The position numbers were made by a program, and so were the translations under genes. Source: Prevotella sp. (lineage in GTDB: Bacteria; Bacteroidota; Bacteroidia; Bacteroidales; Bacteroidaceae). From it: a stretch of 64,000 nucleotides of DNA. Below the pieces are notes generated by a model. That model did not search any database and had not been told where the DNA came from. It was given only the letters and a program-made list of their open reading frames with translations. Shown here in pieces: positions 13,932-21,564 of this stretch (position 1 is the stretch's first letter; the number at the start of each line of letters is the position of its first letter). The stretch covers positions 1-64,000 of the forward strand of contig JAFZIY010000031.1 of the NCBI GenBank assembly GCA_017554105.1. The letters run 5' to 3'.

Positions 13932-15269
13932 ATGAAAAGATTTCTCGTAATGATGTGCGCGGTTCTTGTGAACTGCCTAATGGGTAGCACGATTGCTGCC
14001 ATGCTTGGCGTTGCCCCCGCTGTGGGTGCCGTCGGTCTGAATGTTGTTGCCGCGATTGCCGGTAACGTATTCCCCTCAGGTTCGTTGTGTTCTGGTGTAT
14101 ATACCGAGATCTGGACCGGTGAGTTGGTGAAGCACCTTCGCCGCGGTCTGGAAGCGACCTGGCTTGATGGTATTCCAGACAACTCAAGTATTGTGAACAA
14201 CGACGTGATTCATCTGGTGGAGGTAGGTGTTGACCCTGACGTACTAATCAACAACACCACCTATCCTATCCCGTTGCAGGCATTGGAAGACCAGGACATC
14301 GCCATCCAGTTGGACAAGTTCCAGACGAAGGTGACCCCTGTGACGGACGATGAACTGTATGCCATCTCTTACGACAAGATGCAGCGTGTGAAGGAAAGCC
14401 ACGGCAACGCCATCAACGACTCTAAGTTCCAGAAGGCAGCCCATGCCTTGTGTGCGCAGCAGAACAGCGCCACCACCCCGGTGCTTGTCACCACTGGTTC
14501 GCGTGACGCTGACACGGGCCGTATCAAGCTGTGCATGCAGGACATCATCAACCTGAAGCGTGCTATGGACAAGTTGGGTGTACCTGCCCAGGGTCGCCGT
14601 CTGGTATTGTGCAGCGACCATGTTAACGACCTTCTGGAGACCGACCAGCGTTTCAAGGAGCAGTACAACCTGGACCGTGGCAACGGCACAGTAGGCCGTC
14701 AGTACGGCTTTGACATCTACGAGTTCGCGAACAATCCGCTGTACACCACTGCCGGTGTGAAGAAGGCCGTCGGTGCGAGTGCCGACACCGGTGAGTTCCA
14801 GTGCTCGTTTGCCTTCTATGTACCTCGTGTGTTCAAGGCTACCGGAAGTACGAAGATGTACTTCAGCGAGGCTGCTACCGACCCCGAGTACCAGCGCAAC
14901 AAGATCAACTTCCGCCACATGTTCATCTGCATGCCCAAGAAGGCCGATGCAGGCGGTGTGATTATGAGCGGCTATGATGCGAGTGGTGCACCTACAATCG
15001 AGGGCGACGACACGCTGAGTGTAGCTGCAACCGCTGGCAGCAACGTGCGTACCTATGCCACCAGCAACGGTGCCGGTGTGACTGCAGAGAGCGATGCTGC
15101 ATGGCTGACTGTAGCTGTGAATGGCAACAAGGTGACCTTTACCCGTGAGGCTTACGCCTACGATGCAGAAGGCAGCGCAACCCGCAGTGCAACTGTAACC
15201 ATCGGTATTGTCAACACGGATGTCACCAAGACCGTGACCGTGACCCAGGCAATGGCCGAGAATGCGTAA
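13932..15269 (+). CDS. Major capsid protein with C-terminal BACON-like domain
   Basis: The 445-residue protein has a hydrophobic N-terminus (FLVMMCAVLVNCLMGSTIAA, about 3-23) and a capsid core with LVKHLRRGLEATWLDGI, DDELYAISYDKMQRVKESHGNAI and FYVPRVFKATG. Residues 355-440 or so (LSVAATAGSNVRTY, AAWLTVAVNGNKVTF, RSATVTIGI and KTVTVTQA) have the W, central strands and final vTQ of a BACON domain, the Ig-like module found in Bacteroidota surface glycan enzymes and in crAss-like phages. On the capsid surface it could bind mucin or other glycans; that is inference. Position after the protease/scaffold supports the capsid call. Confidence 0.85.
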   Translation: MKRFLVMMCAVLVNCLMGSTIAAMLGVAPAVGAVGLNVVAAIAGNVFPSGSLCSGVYTEIWTGELVKHLRRGLEATWLDGIPDNSSIVNNDVIHLVEVGVDPDVLINNTTYPIPLQALEDQDIAIQLDKFQTKVTPVTDDELYAISYDKMQRVKESHGNAINDSKFQKAAHALCAQQNSATTPVLVTTGSRDADTGRIKLCMQDIINLKRAMDKLGVPAQGRRLVLCSDHVNDLLETDQRFKEQYNLDRGNGTVGRQYGFDIYEFANNPLYTTAGVKKAVGASADTGEFQCSFAFYVPRVFKATGSTKMYFSEAATDPEYQRNKINFRHMFICMPKKADAGGVIMSGYDASGAPTIEGDDTLSVAATAGSNVRTYATSNGAGVTAESDAAWLTVAVNGNKVTFTREAYAYDAEGSATRSATVTIGIVNTDVTKTVTVTQAMAENA

Positions 15270-15280
15270 GGAGGTGAGGC

Positions 15281-15517
15281 ATGAGACTGATTGTGAAACA
15301 AACCTTCCGTGACAAGGTGGACCATGTGACTTTGTATAAGGATGGTACCATACTTGAAGTGAAAGACGAAGAGCGTGCCGCCGACCTCGTTGAGCGCGGT
15401 CTGTGCGCTGAGTATAAAGGCAGGAAGTCTGCCACCGTCACTCTTGGCGATGAAGCCCCTGCCAGTGAGACTCCCGAGACTCCAGTAGAAGGTGGAGATC
15501 CTAAAGACGAAAAGTAA
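15281..15517 (+). CDS. Small head-associated hypothetical protein
   Basis: This 78-residue protein has VKQTFRDKVDHVTLYKDGTILEVKDEERAADLVERGLCAEYKG, the look of the short FluMu/Mu gp35-type domain that follows the capsid gene in many Mu-like phages, then an acidic Pro/Glu-rich tail. The family link is tentative. It starts 11 bp after the capsid gene and its stop overlaps the start of the amidase gene (TAATG), which suggests coupled translation. Confidence 0.5.
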   Translation: MRLIVKQTFRDKVDHVTLYKDGTILEVKDEERAADLVERGLCAEYKGRKSATVTLGDEAPASETPETPVEGGDPKDEK

Positions 15518-15984
15518 TGAGCAAGCCCCTGCAATACCTTGTAATCCACTGCACAGCCACGAAGCCAGGCCGTGAAGTAAGCTCTGACGAGATACGCCAC
15601 TGGCACACAGACCCTGTGTCGAAGGGTGGTCGTGGCTGGAAGCAGGTGGGTTACACGGACATGATCCATCTGGACGGCCGTGTTGAGCGTCTTGTGAAGA
15701 ACAACGAGGACGCCCAGGTGGACCCATGGGAAATCACCAACGGTGCCAAGGGCTACAACGCCATCAGCCGCCATGTGGTATATGTGGGCGGTGTTGACGC
15801 CAACGACGTGAAGAAGGCGAAAGACACCCGTACTGCAGCGCAGAAGGAAGCCCTGAAGAAATATGTTCTGGACTTCCACAAGCGTTTCCCGAAGGTGAAG
15901 ATTATCGGCCACAATCAGGTTGCGGCGAAGGCATGTCCGAGTTTCGACGTGCCGAAGTGGCTTAAGGAGATAGGAGTTAGATGA
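15517..15984 (+). CDS. N-acetylmuramoyl-L-alanine amidase (endolysin)
   Basis: This 155-residue enzyme is of the T7 lysozyme/amidase-2 type. Zinc ligands are His11 (LVIHCTAT), the His in IIGHNQVAAK and the Cys in ACPSFDVPKW. The spacing His-6-Lys-2-Cys equals that of T7 lysozyme (H122, K128, C130). It would cut the bond between MurNAc and the stem peptide. It has no signal peptide, so it needs a holin for release. The next two genes (holin-like and spanin-like) complete a lysis cassette, placed here between capsid and tail genes. Confidence 0.92.
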   Translation: MSKPLQYLVIHCTATKPGREVSSDEIRHWHTDPVSKGGRGWKQVGYTDMIHLDGRVERLVKNNEDAQVDPWEITNGAKGYNAISRHVVYVGGVDANDVKKAKDTRTAAQKEALKKYVLDFHKRFPKVKIIGHNQVAAKACPSFDVPKWLKEIGVR

Positions 15985-15996
15985 TAACCAGGATTT

Positions 15997-16536
15997 ATGG
16001 AAATGGAGCTGAGTGAGATATTGAACGTGGTTCTCGGCGGCAGTCTTGTCGGCGCCGTTATCTCCATTGTGACCATCCGCAGTGCCTTGAAGAAGGCTCG
16101 TGCGGAGGCTGAGAAGGCTTTGGCCGAAAGTGACACGGTAAAGATAACGAACACTGAGCAAGCCACCCGTATTCTGGTTGACAACATTGTGAAACCCTTA
16201 ACAGAAGAACTTAATGAGACGAGAAAAGAGATTGGCTCTATCAAGCGTGAGGTTGCCCGTTTGCGCAAGGCCATTGACAGTGCCAACAGCTGTCGCTATA
16301 GTTCTGAGTGCCCTGTTCTTGAGCGGATGCGCAGCACGCCGTGTGACCGTGACGGCGGAAGAGTCGTCAGCGATGTCATCGCTGCGCACAGAGCACGCGC
16401 TTCACCTCTCACTGGACAGCGCAAGCGAGGTGGTGGAGATAAGGACGGAGCCGGTGACAGTGCCGAAGTCGGAGGTGAGTCTGACGATAGCGACGGACAG
16501 TCTCCGCCGTCTGCCGAGCGGTGCGAGCTACAGTGA
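15997..16536 (+). CDS. Lysis-cassette membrane protein (holin or inner spanin-like)
   Basis: Residues 7-28 (EILNVVLGGSLVGAVISIVTI) form one membrane span, followed by a long coiled coil (ALKKARAEAEKALAESDTVK, then LTEELNETRKEIGSIKREVARLRKAI) and a Cys pair in CRYSSECPVLERM. The layout suits a holin or the inner-membrane half of a spanin. The last 60 residues or so are low-complexity (Gly, Asp, Arg, Ser) because this stretch is also read in another frame by the next gene, which starts at 16,214. The overlap of 323 bases recalls nested Rz/Rz1 genes. Confidence 0.6.
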   Translation: MEMELSEILNVVLGGSLVGAVISIVTIRSALKKARAEAEKALAESDTVKITNTEQATRILVDNIVKPLTEELNETRKEIGSIKREVARLRKAIDSANSCRYSSECPVLERMRSTPCDRDGGRVVSDVIAAHRARASPLTGQRKRGGGDKDGAGDSAEVGGESDDSDGQSPPSAERCELQ

Positions 16537-16852
16537 GCGCAGCGGTCAGGCGAGCGTCAAGGTGACGCGCCTGCCCGCCACCTCCACTACACCTGAGCGC
16601 ATCTATGTATATGCCAGTTGTGACAGTCTGGCGCTTCAGTGCGAGCGCTATGAGCGCCAGATACGCAGCATGCGCAGCGAGTGGGCTGAGCGTCTTAACG
16701 AGATGCAAGACCTGGCCGCGACAGCGTCGCAGCACACAGAACAGGTGGAGAAGCCCTCCAACGTTGTTTTAACGGCATTTAAATGGTATTTTATCGGACT
16801 TGTGTCCGGTATCATAGCTACGATACTTTTTAGATTTTTTATAACGAACTGA
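16214..16852 (+). CDS. Lipoprotein with C-terminal membrane span: candidate u-spanin
   Basis: The protein begins in the frame overlapping the previous gene. It has a hydrophobic stretch VPTAVAIVLSALFLSGC with a lipobox (LSGC), a middle periplasmic part with strands and a coiled coil (SLALQCERYERQIRSMRSEWAERLNEMQDLA), and a C-terminal membrane span (WYFIGLVSGIIATILFRFFI). A protein anchored in the outer membrane by lipid and in the inner membrane by a C-terminal helix is the layout of unimolecular spanins such as phage T1 gp11, which fuse the two membranes at lysis. The ATG at 16,214 gives a long n-region; a GTG or TTG nearer the hydrophobic stretch may be the true start. Confidence 0.65.
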   Translation: MRREKRLALSSVRLPVCARPLTVPTAVAIVLSALFLSGCAARRVTVTAEESSAMSSLRTEHALHLSLDSASEVVEIRTEPVTVPKSEVSLTIATDSLRRLPSGASYSERSGQASVKVTRLPATSTTPERIYVYASCDSLALQCERYERQIRSMRSEWAERLNEMQDLAATASQHTEQVEKPSNVVLTAFKWYFIGLVSGIIATILFRFFITN

Positions 16853-16871
16853 AAAAAGAAAGGAAAAAGAA

Positions 16872-17330
16872 ATGGCATTACCAAACACAGGCTACGTTAA
16901 CGGTAGCGACATTCTATTGAGTATTGGCGGCAAGGCCGTAGGTCATTGCACGAGCCATACTACGACATTCAACAGCGAGACCAAGGACCGCAGTGTGAAG
17001 CCTGCCTCTTCCGCCCCCTATTCCTCTGGTTTATGGAAGGGCAAGGGTGTGACGTCTCTTAGCATCAGCATCAGTGCTGAGGGTCTTCGTTTCTACAACG
17101 AGTCAGAGAACGGTTTTGATGAGATTTCCGCTCTCTGGGGTGCCGGTCAGCATGTAGAGGTGAAGGCTTTTGAGCGTGAGGGAGACGCGTCTCCTTACCT
17201 TCAGGGCAATTTTGTGATTACCTCTATTGAGGAGAGCAGTCCTGCCCAGGATGATGCCACCTACAGCATCAACCTTGAGAACGACGGTGAGCCGTCGGTA
17301 TATCCTGGCAAGCCAGTTTCTGAAGGCTAA
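16872..17330 (+). CDS. Tail tube protein
   Basis: This 152-residue protein has MALPNTGYVNGSDILLSIGGKAVGHCTSHTTTFNSETKDRSVKP, VTSLSISISAEGLRFYNE and a C-terminal GNFVITSIEESSPAQDDATYSINLENDG. That is the beta-rich pattern of TP901-1-type major tail tube proteins of Bacteroidota siphophages. It is followed by tail-assembly chaperones and the tape measure gene, as expected. No sheath gene is seen, so the phage is likely a siphovirus, unlike contractile Mu. Confidence 0.8.
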   Translation: MALPNTGYVNGSDILLSIGGKAVGHCTSHTTTFNSETKDRSVKPASSAPYSSGLWKGKGVTSLSISISAEGLRFYNESENGFDEISALWGAGQHVEVKAFEREGDASPYLQGNFVITSIEESSPAQDDATYSINLENDGEPSVYPGKPVSEG

Positions 17331-17364
17331 CCTTGGAGTTTAGGAGTTTAGGAGTTTAGGAGTT
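17331..17364. repeat. GGAGTTTA tandem repeat before the chaperone gene
   Basis: Four copies of GGAGTTTA run into the ATG at 17,365. Same family as 4,768. Confidence 0.7.
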
Positions 17365-17697
17365 ATGAAAAAACACTCGAAAAAAATCTCTATTACCATC
17401 AACGGTGTGACATACCCCTGTAGGCAGACTATGGGGGCTATGCTCCGTTTCAAGCAAGAGACAGGCAAGGAGGTCACGGAGATGGACGGTAGTTTCAGTG
17501 ACCTTTGCGCTTATCTTTGGTGTTGTGTGAAGTCAGCGTGTGCAGCTGACGGCATAGACTTCAAGCTGACCTTGCTGGACTTTGCGGACCGCGTTACTCC
17601 TGACGACGCCTCAGACTGGGCTGATTCTGTCAAAGAAGATTCTGCCGATGCGGATTCCGAAGGTCGTGATACAGCCGAAAAAAAAAGCAAGGTATAA
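17365..17697 (+). CDS. Tail assembly chaperone (gpG-like)
   Basis: This 110-residue protein (ITINGVTYPCRQTMGAMLRFKQETGKEV, then FSDLCAYLWCCVKSACAADGIDF) has the layout of short tail-assembly chaperones that coat the tape measure protein. It ends in an acidic tail and GAA AAA AAA AGC AAG GTA TAA. The run of nine A allows a -1 slip into the next frame, which is open for another 110 codons or so. The Lambda G/GT and Mu gp41/gp42 pairs use the same device. Confidence 0.8.
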   Translation: MKKHSKKISITINGVTYPCRQTMGAMLRFKQETGKEVTEMDGSFSDLCAYLWCCVKSACAADGIDFKLTLLDFADRVTPDDASDWADSVKEDSADADSEGRDTAEKKSKV

Positions 17698-18017
17698 ATG
17701 ACTACCTGGGTTTTGCGTTGGGGTGTGTGGGTCTGTCGTATGCTGACTTCTGCCGTTGTACCCCTGAGGAATTTGAGTGCATCTGTCAGGCGTACCATGC
17801 CCAACGCGAAGCCGAATGGCGTGACGGCTGGGAGCGCACGCGTGCGTTAGTAGTGGCGACGCTTCGTCCTCATCTTAAAGGCAAGCCATCGGCCTTACAA
17901 GTCTATCCGTTGCCTTGGGACAAGGAAAAGACCTTACAGAAAAAGGAGAACAAGCCTGTATCAAAGAGTGAGGCCTTTGCAAGGTTCGAGGGGCTTATGA
18001 AGAGAGTTAGGAGTTAG
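17679..18017 (+). CDS. Tail assembly chaperone extension (GT-like), made by -1 frameshift
   Basis: In the -1 frame, coding sequence is continuous from the A9 run: KQGINDYLGFALGCVGLSYADFCRCTPEEFECICQAYHAQREAEWRDGWERTRALV. No ATG or GTG lies before this conserved-looking stretch; the TTG at 17,718 falls inside it. Translation by a -1 slip at A AAA AAA (17,678-17,686) would yield the G-GT fusion of about 217 residues. The Cys- and Glu-rich middle and the helical C-terminus fit a T-domain that binds the tape measure protein, encoded 600 bp downstream. Confidence 0.75.
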   Translation, partial: KKKQGINDYLGFALGCVGLSYADFCRCTPEEFECICQAYHAQREAEWRDGWERTRALVVATLRPHLKGKPSALQVYPLPWDKEKTLQKKENKPVSKSEAFARFEGLMKRVRS

Positions 18018-18022
18018 GAGTT

Positions 18023-18319
18023 GTGAGACAGGAGTTGTATATCAATGGTGAGGTTGTGAGCTACTCGTTGCAGACGAAGCACATAGAGAGTGTTCTTGGA
18101 AAGGCTTATATCTACAAGGCCCCTACGCCTGAGGATGTATTAAGAATAGTCTATCGTGGTCTGAGCCGTCCCTGCGGTTTGACTCTGGATGAATTTGTGA
18201 GCGGTTTCAACAGTGGCACGGTATGGATGAGCAAGAAGAAGGGTCAGTACACGTTGTGGATGATCTACGGTTTGTTGCAGGGTCGTATCAGGGAGATAAA
18301 CAGGAGCCTCAGGAGTTAG
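18023..18319 (+). CDS. Hypothetical tail-region protein
   Basis: This 98-residue protein starts with GTG, just after a GTTAGGA repeat. It reads LYINGEVVSYSLQTKHIESVLGKAYIYKAPTPEDVLRIVYRGLSRPCG, then FVSGFNSGTVWMSKKKGQYTLWMIYGLLQGRIREINRSL. It lies between the chaperones and the tape measure gene. No family is recognised; a tail-assembly role is inferred from position only. Confidence 0.55.
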   Translation: MRQELYINGEVVSYSLQTKHIESVLGKAYIYKAPTPEDVLRIVYRGLSRPCGLTLDEFVSGFNSGTVWMSKKKGQYTLWMIYGLLQGRIREINRSLRS

Positions 18320-18348
18320 GCGTCGCAAAGCGAGGTTAGAGGCCTTGA

Positions 18349-18555
18349 TTAAGAGAATGGTTTAGTCGGTTTTTTCCCAAAATCATCATCGGGAATGCAG
18401 AGGTGAACGAACAGGTAGGACGAAAGGGCAAACACCCATAAAGCAAAAAAGCCCACGACCGTGCGGTGGATAAAAAAGCCTGCAACCATTACGACAAATG
18501 AAATGGCGGCAACGGCAAGCGTGACGATTGACAGATATTTTTTTGATGCTTTCAC
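18349..18555 (-). CDS. Small two-span membrane protein on the opposite strand (cargo gene)
   Basis: The protein has two membrane spans (YLSIVTLAVAAISFVVMVAGFFI and VGFFALWVFALSSYLFVHL), a short HRT turn and a soluble C-terminus DDDFGKKPTKPF. It sits backwards between tail genes and has its own -7 box, TATATTTG (18,580-18,587, minus strand), which suggests expression from the prophage. Such genes often alter the host envelope or exclude other phages; this is inference. I chose GTG 18,555, because an in-frame TTG at 18,582 overlaps the promoter box. Confidence 0.55.
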   Translation of the reverse strand: MKASKKYLSIVTLAVAAISFVVMVAGFFIHRTVVGFFALWVFALSSYLFVHLCIPDDDFGKKPTKPFS

Positions 18556-18626
18556 GTCTCTAATGCTTTTTATCCGTTGCAAATATACAAAAAAAACGAT
18601 ATAAATGAGTAACTAAGTCGAAAAAA

Positions 18627-21518
18627 ATGGCTAAAGACGTAAAATTTAACATAAAAATATCCATTGACGGCAAAGAGCATATTGTTACGGCATCTACAAA
18701 TGTCAAACGGCTTGCCCAAGAAATGGAGATTGCCCAGACGGAAACAACCAAATTCCGTGATGCCCTGCTCAAAATAAACCAAGTTGGCCAGGCATTCCAA
18801 AACGCCTTTAGCGGTTTACAGCAGATTATCGGTGTTATGCGCACCTACACTGCCGCGAGTGCGGTGCAGGAGGAGGCCGAGGCTAAGTTGGCCAACAACA
18901 TGCGTAACACGATGGGTGCAAGGGAAGAGGATATCCAGAGTATCAAGGACCTTTGCGCTGCCCAGCAGCAGCTGGGTGTTATCGGTGACGAAGTTCAGTT
19001 GGCCGGTGCCCAGGAGTTGGCGACGTATCTTGAGAAGAAGTCGAGTCTGGAGATGCTCATCCCCGTGATGAACGACATGGTAGCGCAGCAGTACGGTCTG
19101 AACGCCACTCAGGAGAGCGCTGCGAATATTGCCACGATGCTTGGCAAGGTGATGGAAGGTCAGGTAGGTGCTTTGTCGCGTTACGGCTACAAGTTTGACG
19201 AAGCTCAGGAACAGATTTTGAAGTTCGGTACCGAGGAGCAGCGTGTCGCTGTTCTTTCGGAGGTTGTCGAGAGCGCTGTCGGGGGTATGAACGAGGCGTT
19301 GGCGCAGACCGACGCCGGCAAGGCCAAGCAGGCAGCCAACGACATAGGTGACCTGAAAGAGCAGGTGGGTGCTTTGATAGCCCCTTACGAAACGCTTATT
19401 GTTCAGATTGGCGAGATGGGTTTGGCATTGAATGCCATTATAATGACTGCCAACGGTATCTTGGGCGCTACACGTGCTTTGACACTTTGGACGAACACTG
19501 CAAGACTTGCGGGCATAAACACGAGGATAGCCGGCAATGTTGTCAGTTGGTTTACGACGGTAATGAACCTGTCGTCGGTGAGCATCAAGGGTGCGACGAT
19601 AGCGGTAAAGGGTTTAACGTGGGCGTTAAGGGCTTTAGAGGTAGCCACTGCTATAGGTGCTGTAATCGCCGCCATATCGTTTGCCGTAGAGTTATTTGGT
19701 GATTCCGCTTCGGATGCTTCCGACGAGTTAGGCAAGTTCGGAGATAAAGCCGATGTCGTGGCCGATTCGTATAAGCGTGTTCAGAATGTCTTTGAGAGCA
19801 CCAGTTCTCAGACTTATAGCACTCTGATGACGAGCTATAAGAAACTACAGGCCGGTTGGAAATCGTTAAGCGACGAACACCAGAAGATAGCTTGGATAAA
19901 GGACAACCAGCGAGAGTTTCAGTCGTTAGGCTTGAAGATTGACGGTGTTAGCGATGCCGAAAATGCTTTTGTGAAGAACACCGATGCCGTAGTACAGTCT
20001 TTTATTGCCCGTGCTAAAGCAGCTGCGAGACTAGCGCAACTGACAGAAGAATACAAGTTGCAGAACGAACTTATAGACAAGATAAACACATCTAATGACG
20101 CAGCCCAGGCCCGCCATCATGTAAACGCCGGTGACAAAGCCAACATAACGTCCTGGGACAGGAAGCGCGACGGCAAGTATATCGAGTTGGCAAGCGACGG
20201 CAGTTACCGTTATACCCAAGCAGGCGCGGACCGTGCGAACAGAGTGAAATGGATTGCGAACTCTGATGGCGACAAAGCCAACAGGGAGGCTTTGCGGCAG
20301 AGTCGCGCTCGCACAACACGACTTGAGGCAGGTATGGCAGACGATGTCAAGTCCACCTCCGCTTTGTCGATTATTCCGTCAGGAGGTGGAAGCTCAACTA
20401 CGAGAACTGCCCCGAGTACTACACCGAGAACTAGTGCAGTCACCCCCGAGCCTCCATCCGTTAAGGGGAGTATAAATTGGTATAGGGAGCGGTTAGAGGA
20501 GTTGCAGCGGGAGATTGAGTCTACCAGCGATGAGCAATTAGCAATGACGTTGCAAGCAGACTATAAAGCCATAGAAAAAGAATTGGGTGAATATAGGGTG
20601 CGTATCGGTATTGAAGAGCCTCGCAAAGAGGAAGTGCAGACCGTTGCCGAGAAGATGCAAAGCGAGTTGATTGCCGCTCAGCGTGACTTTGATAATGCCT
20701 TGACCGTAGAAGCCAAGGTGGCCGCTGCCGCTAAAGTCAGTGAGATACAAGCGCAGATAGACGAAGCCACGAGTGGCAAAGTGACTATCGGTGCAGATGT
20801 AGAGGCCTCATACATCGAGCAAGGCAGCGACGCGGACAAACGCCGGAGTTACGCCAATGCCCAGCAAAAGGCAAGCCGCATACAACAGGACTACGAAATA
20901 GGGCTTATCGGCAAGGATAAGGCATTGAGTGAAATCGCGGAACTAAACATCGCACTTGAAAAGTTGGGGTTGAAACCGATAGAAATAGAGGTGATGACCG
21001 ACGATATAAGCAAGGCCAAAGAGAAATACCAAGGTGCGACCGATGCTATTTCCTCAATGGGTCAATCCATATCTGGTTTAGGAAGTTGTTTGGAATTGCC
21101 AGAACTTAATATAGCAGGAACTTTAGCCCAGGCGATAGCGACGATGGCCCAAGGCTATGCCACGGCCACGGCTGAATCTGCCACTTTAGGTCCGTGGGCA
21201 TGGATTGCCTTTGCTGCTGCCGGACTGGCACAACTTACTGCTATGATTTCGAGTGTGAAACAGGTGACAGCCTTTGCTCAGGGCGGTGTTGTGAGCGGTC
21301 CGACTCTGGCCCTTGTGGGCGAGTATGCCGGTGCGAGCAGCAACCCTGAGGTTATTGCCCCTCTGGACAAGTTGCGCGGCATGCTTCAGCCTGCGGGCAT
21401 GGCAATCGGCAAGATGCGTTTTGAGTTGCACGGGAGGAAGCTTGTTGGTGTTCTATCCAACGAGACCAGGATCAGCAGTAAATCTGGCAGGCGTAGTAAC
21501 ATAGTAGTTAACGGTTAG
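18627..21518 (+). CDS. Tail tape measure protein
   Basis: This 963-residue protein has an N-terminal coiled coil, a Gln/Ala-rich helical part, three hydrophobic segments (about 265-300, 320-360 and 880-910: WAWIAFAAAGLAQLTAMISSV) and a C-terminal FAQGGVVSGPTLALVGEYAGASSNPEVIAPLDKL, the usual tape measure ending. It sets tail length and passes into the host membrane on infection. From its length the tail would be roughly 140 nm by the usual 1.5 Å per residue rule. A Ser/Thr/Pro-rich linker near 585-620 separates the halves. Confidence 0.92.
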   Translation: MAKDVKFNIKISIDGKEHIVTASTNVKRLAQEMEIAQTETTKFRDALLKINQVGQAFQNAFSGLQQIIGVMRTYTAASAVQEEAEAKLANNMRNTMGAREEDIQSIKDLCAAQQQLGVIGDEVQLAGAQELATYLEKKSSLEMLIPVMNDMVAQQYGLNATQESAANIATMLGKVMEGQVGALSRYGYKFDEAQEQILKFGTEEQRVAVLSEVVESAVGGMNEALAQTDAGKAKQAANDIGDLKEQVGALIAPYETLIVQIGEMGLALNAIIMTANGILGATRALTLWTNTARLAGINTRIAGNVVSWFTTVMNLSSVSIKGATIAVKGLTWALRALEVATAIGAVIAAISFAVELFGDSASDASDELGKFGDKADVVADSYKRVQNVFESTSSQTYSTLMTSYKKLQAGWKSLSDEHQKIAWIKDNQREFQSLGLKIDGVSDAENAFVKNTDAVVQSFIARAKAAARLAQLTEEYKLQNELIDKINTSNDAAQARHHVNAGDKANITSWDRKRDGKYIELASDGSYRYTQAGADRANRVKWIANSDGDKANREALRQSRARTTRLEAGMADDVKSTSALSIIPSGGGSSTTRTAPSTTPRTSAVTPEPPSVKGSINWYRERLEELQREIESTSDEQLAMTLQADYKAIEKELGEYRVRIGIEEPRKEEVQTVAEKMQSELIAAQRDFDNALTVEAKVAAAAKVSEIQAQIDEATSGKVTIGADVEASYIEQGSDADKRRSYANAQQKASRIQQDYEIGLIGKDKALSEIAELNIALEKLGLKPIEIEVMTDDISKAKEKYQGATDAISSMGQSISGLGSCLELPELNIAGTLAQAIATMAQGYATATAESATLGPWAWIAFAAAGLAQLTAMISSVKQVTAFAQGGVVSGPTLALVGEYAGASSNPEVIAPLDKLRGMLQPAGMAIGKMRFELHGRKLVGVLSNETRISSKSGRRSNIVVNG

Positions 21519-21564
21519 TGCCGCGACGATGTCTCGGCACAGGTGACAAAGATAGAGAGAAGAA

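Noticed and set aside
15223-16161. Long open frame on the minus strand (312 codons)
   Set aside because: It runs antisense to the capsid end, amidase and holin-like genes, which have clear family motifs on the plus strand.
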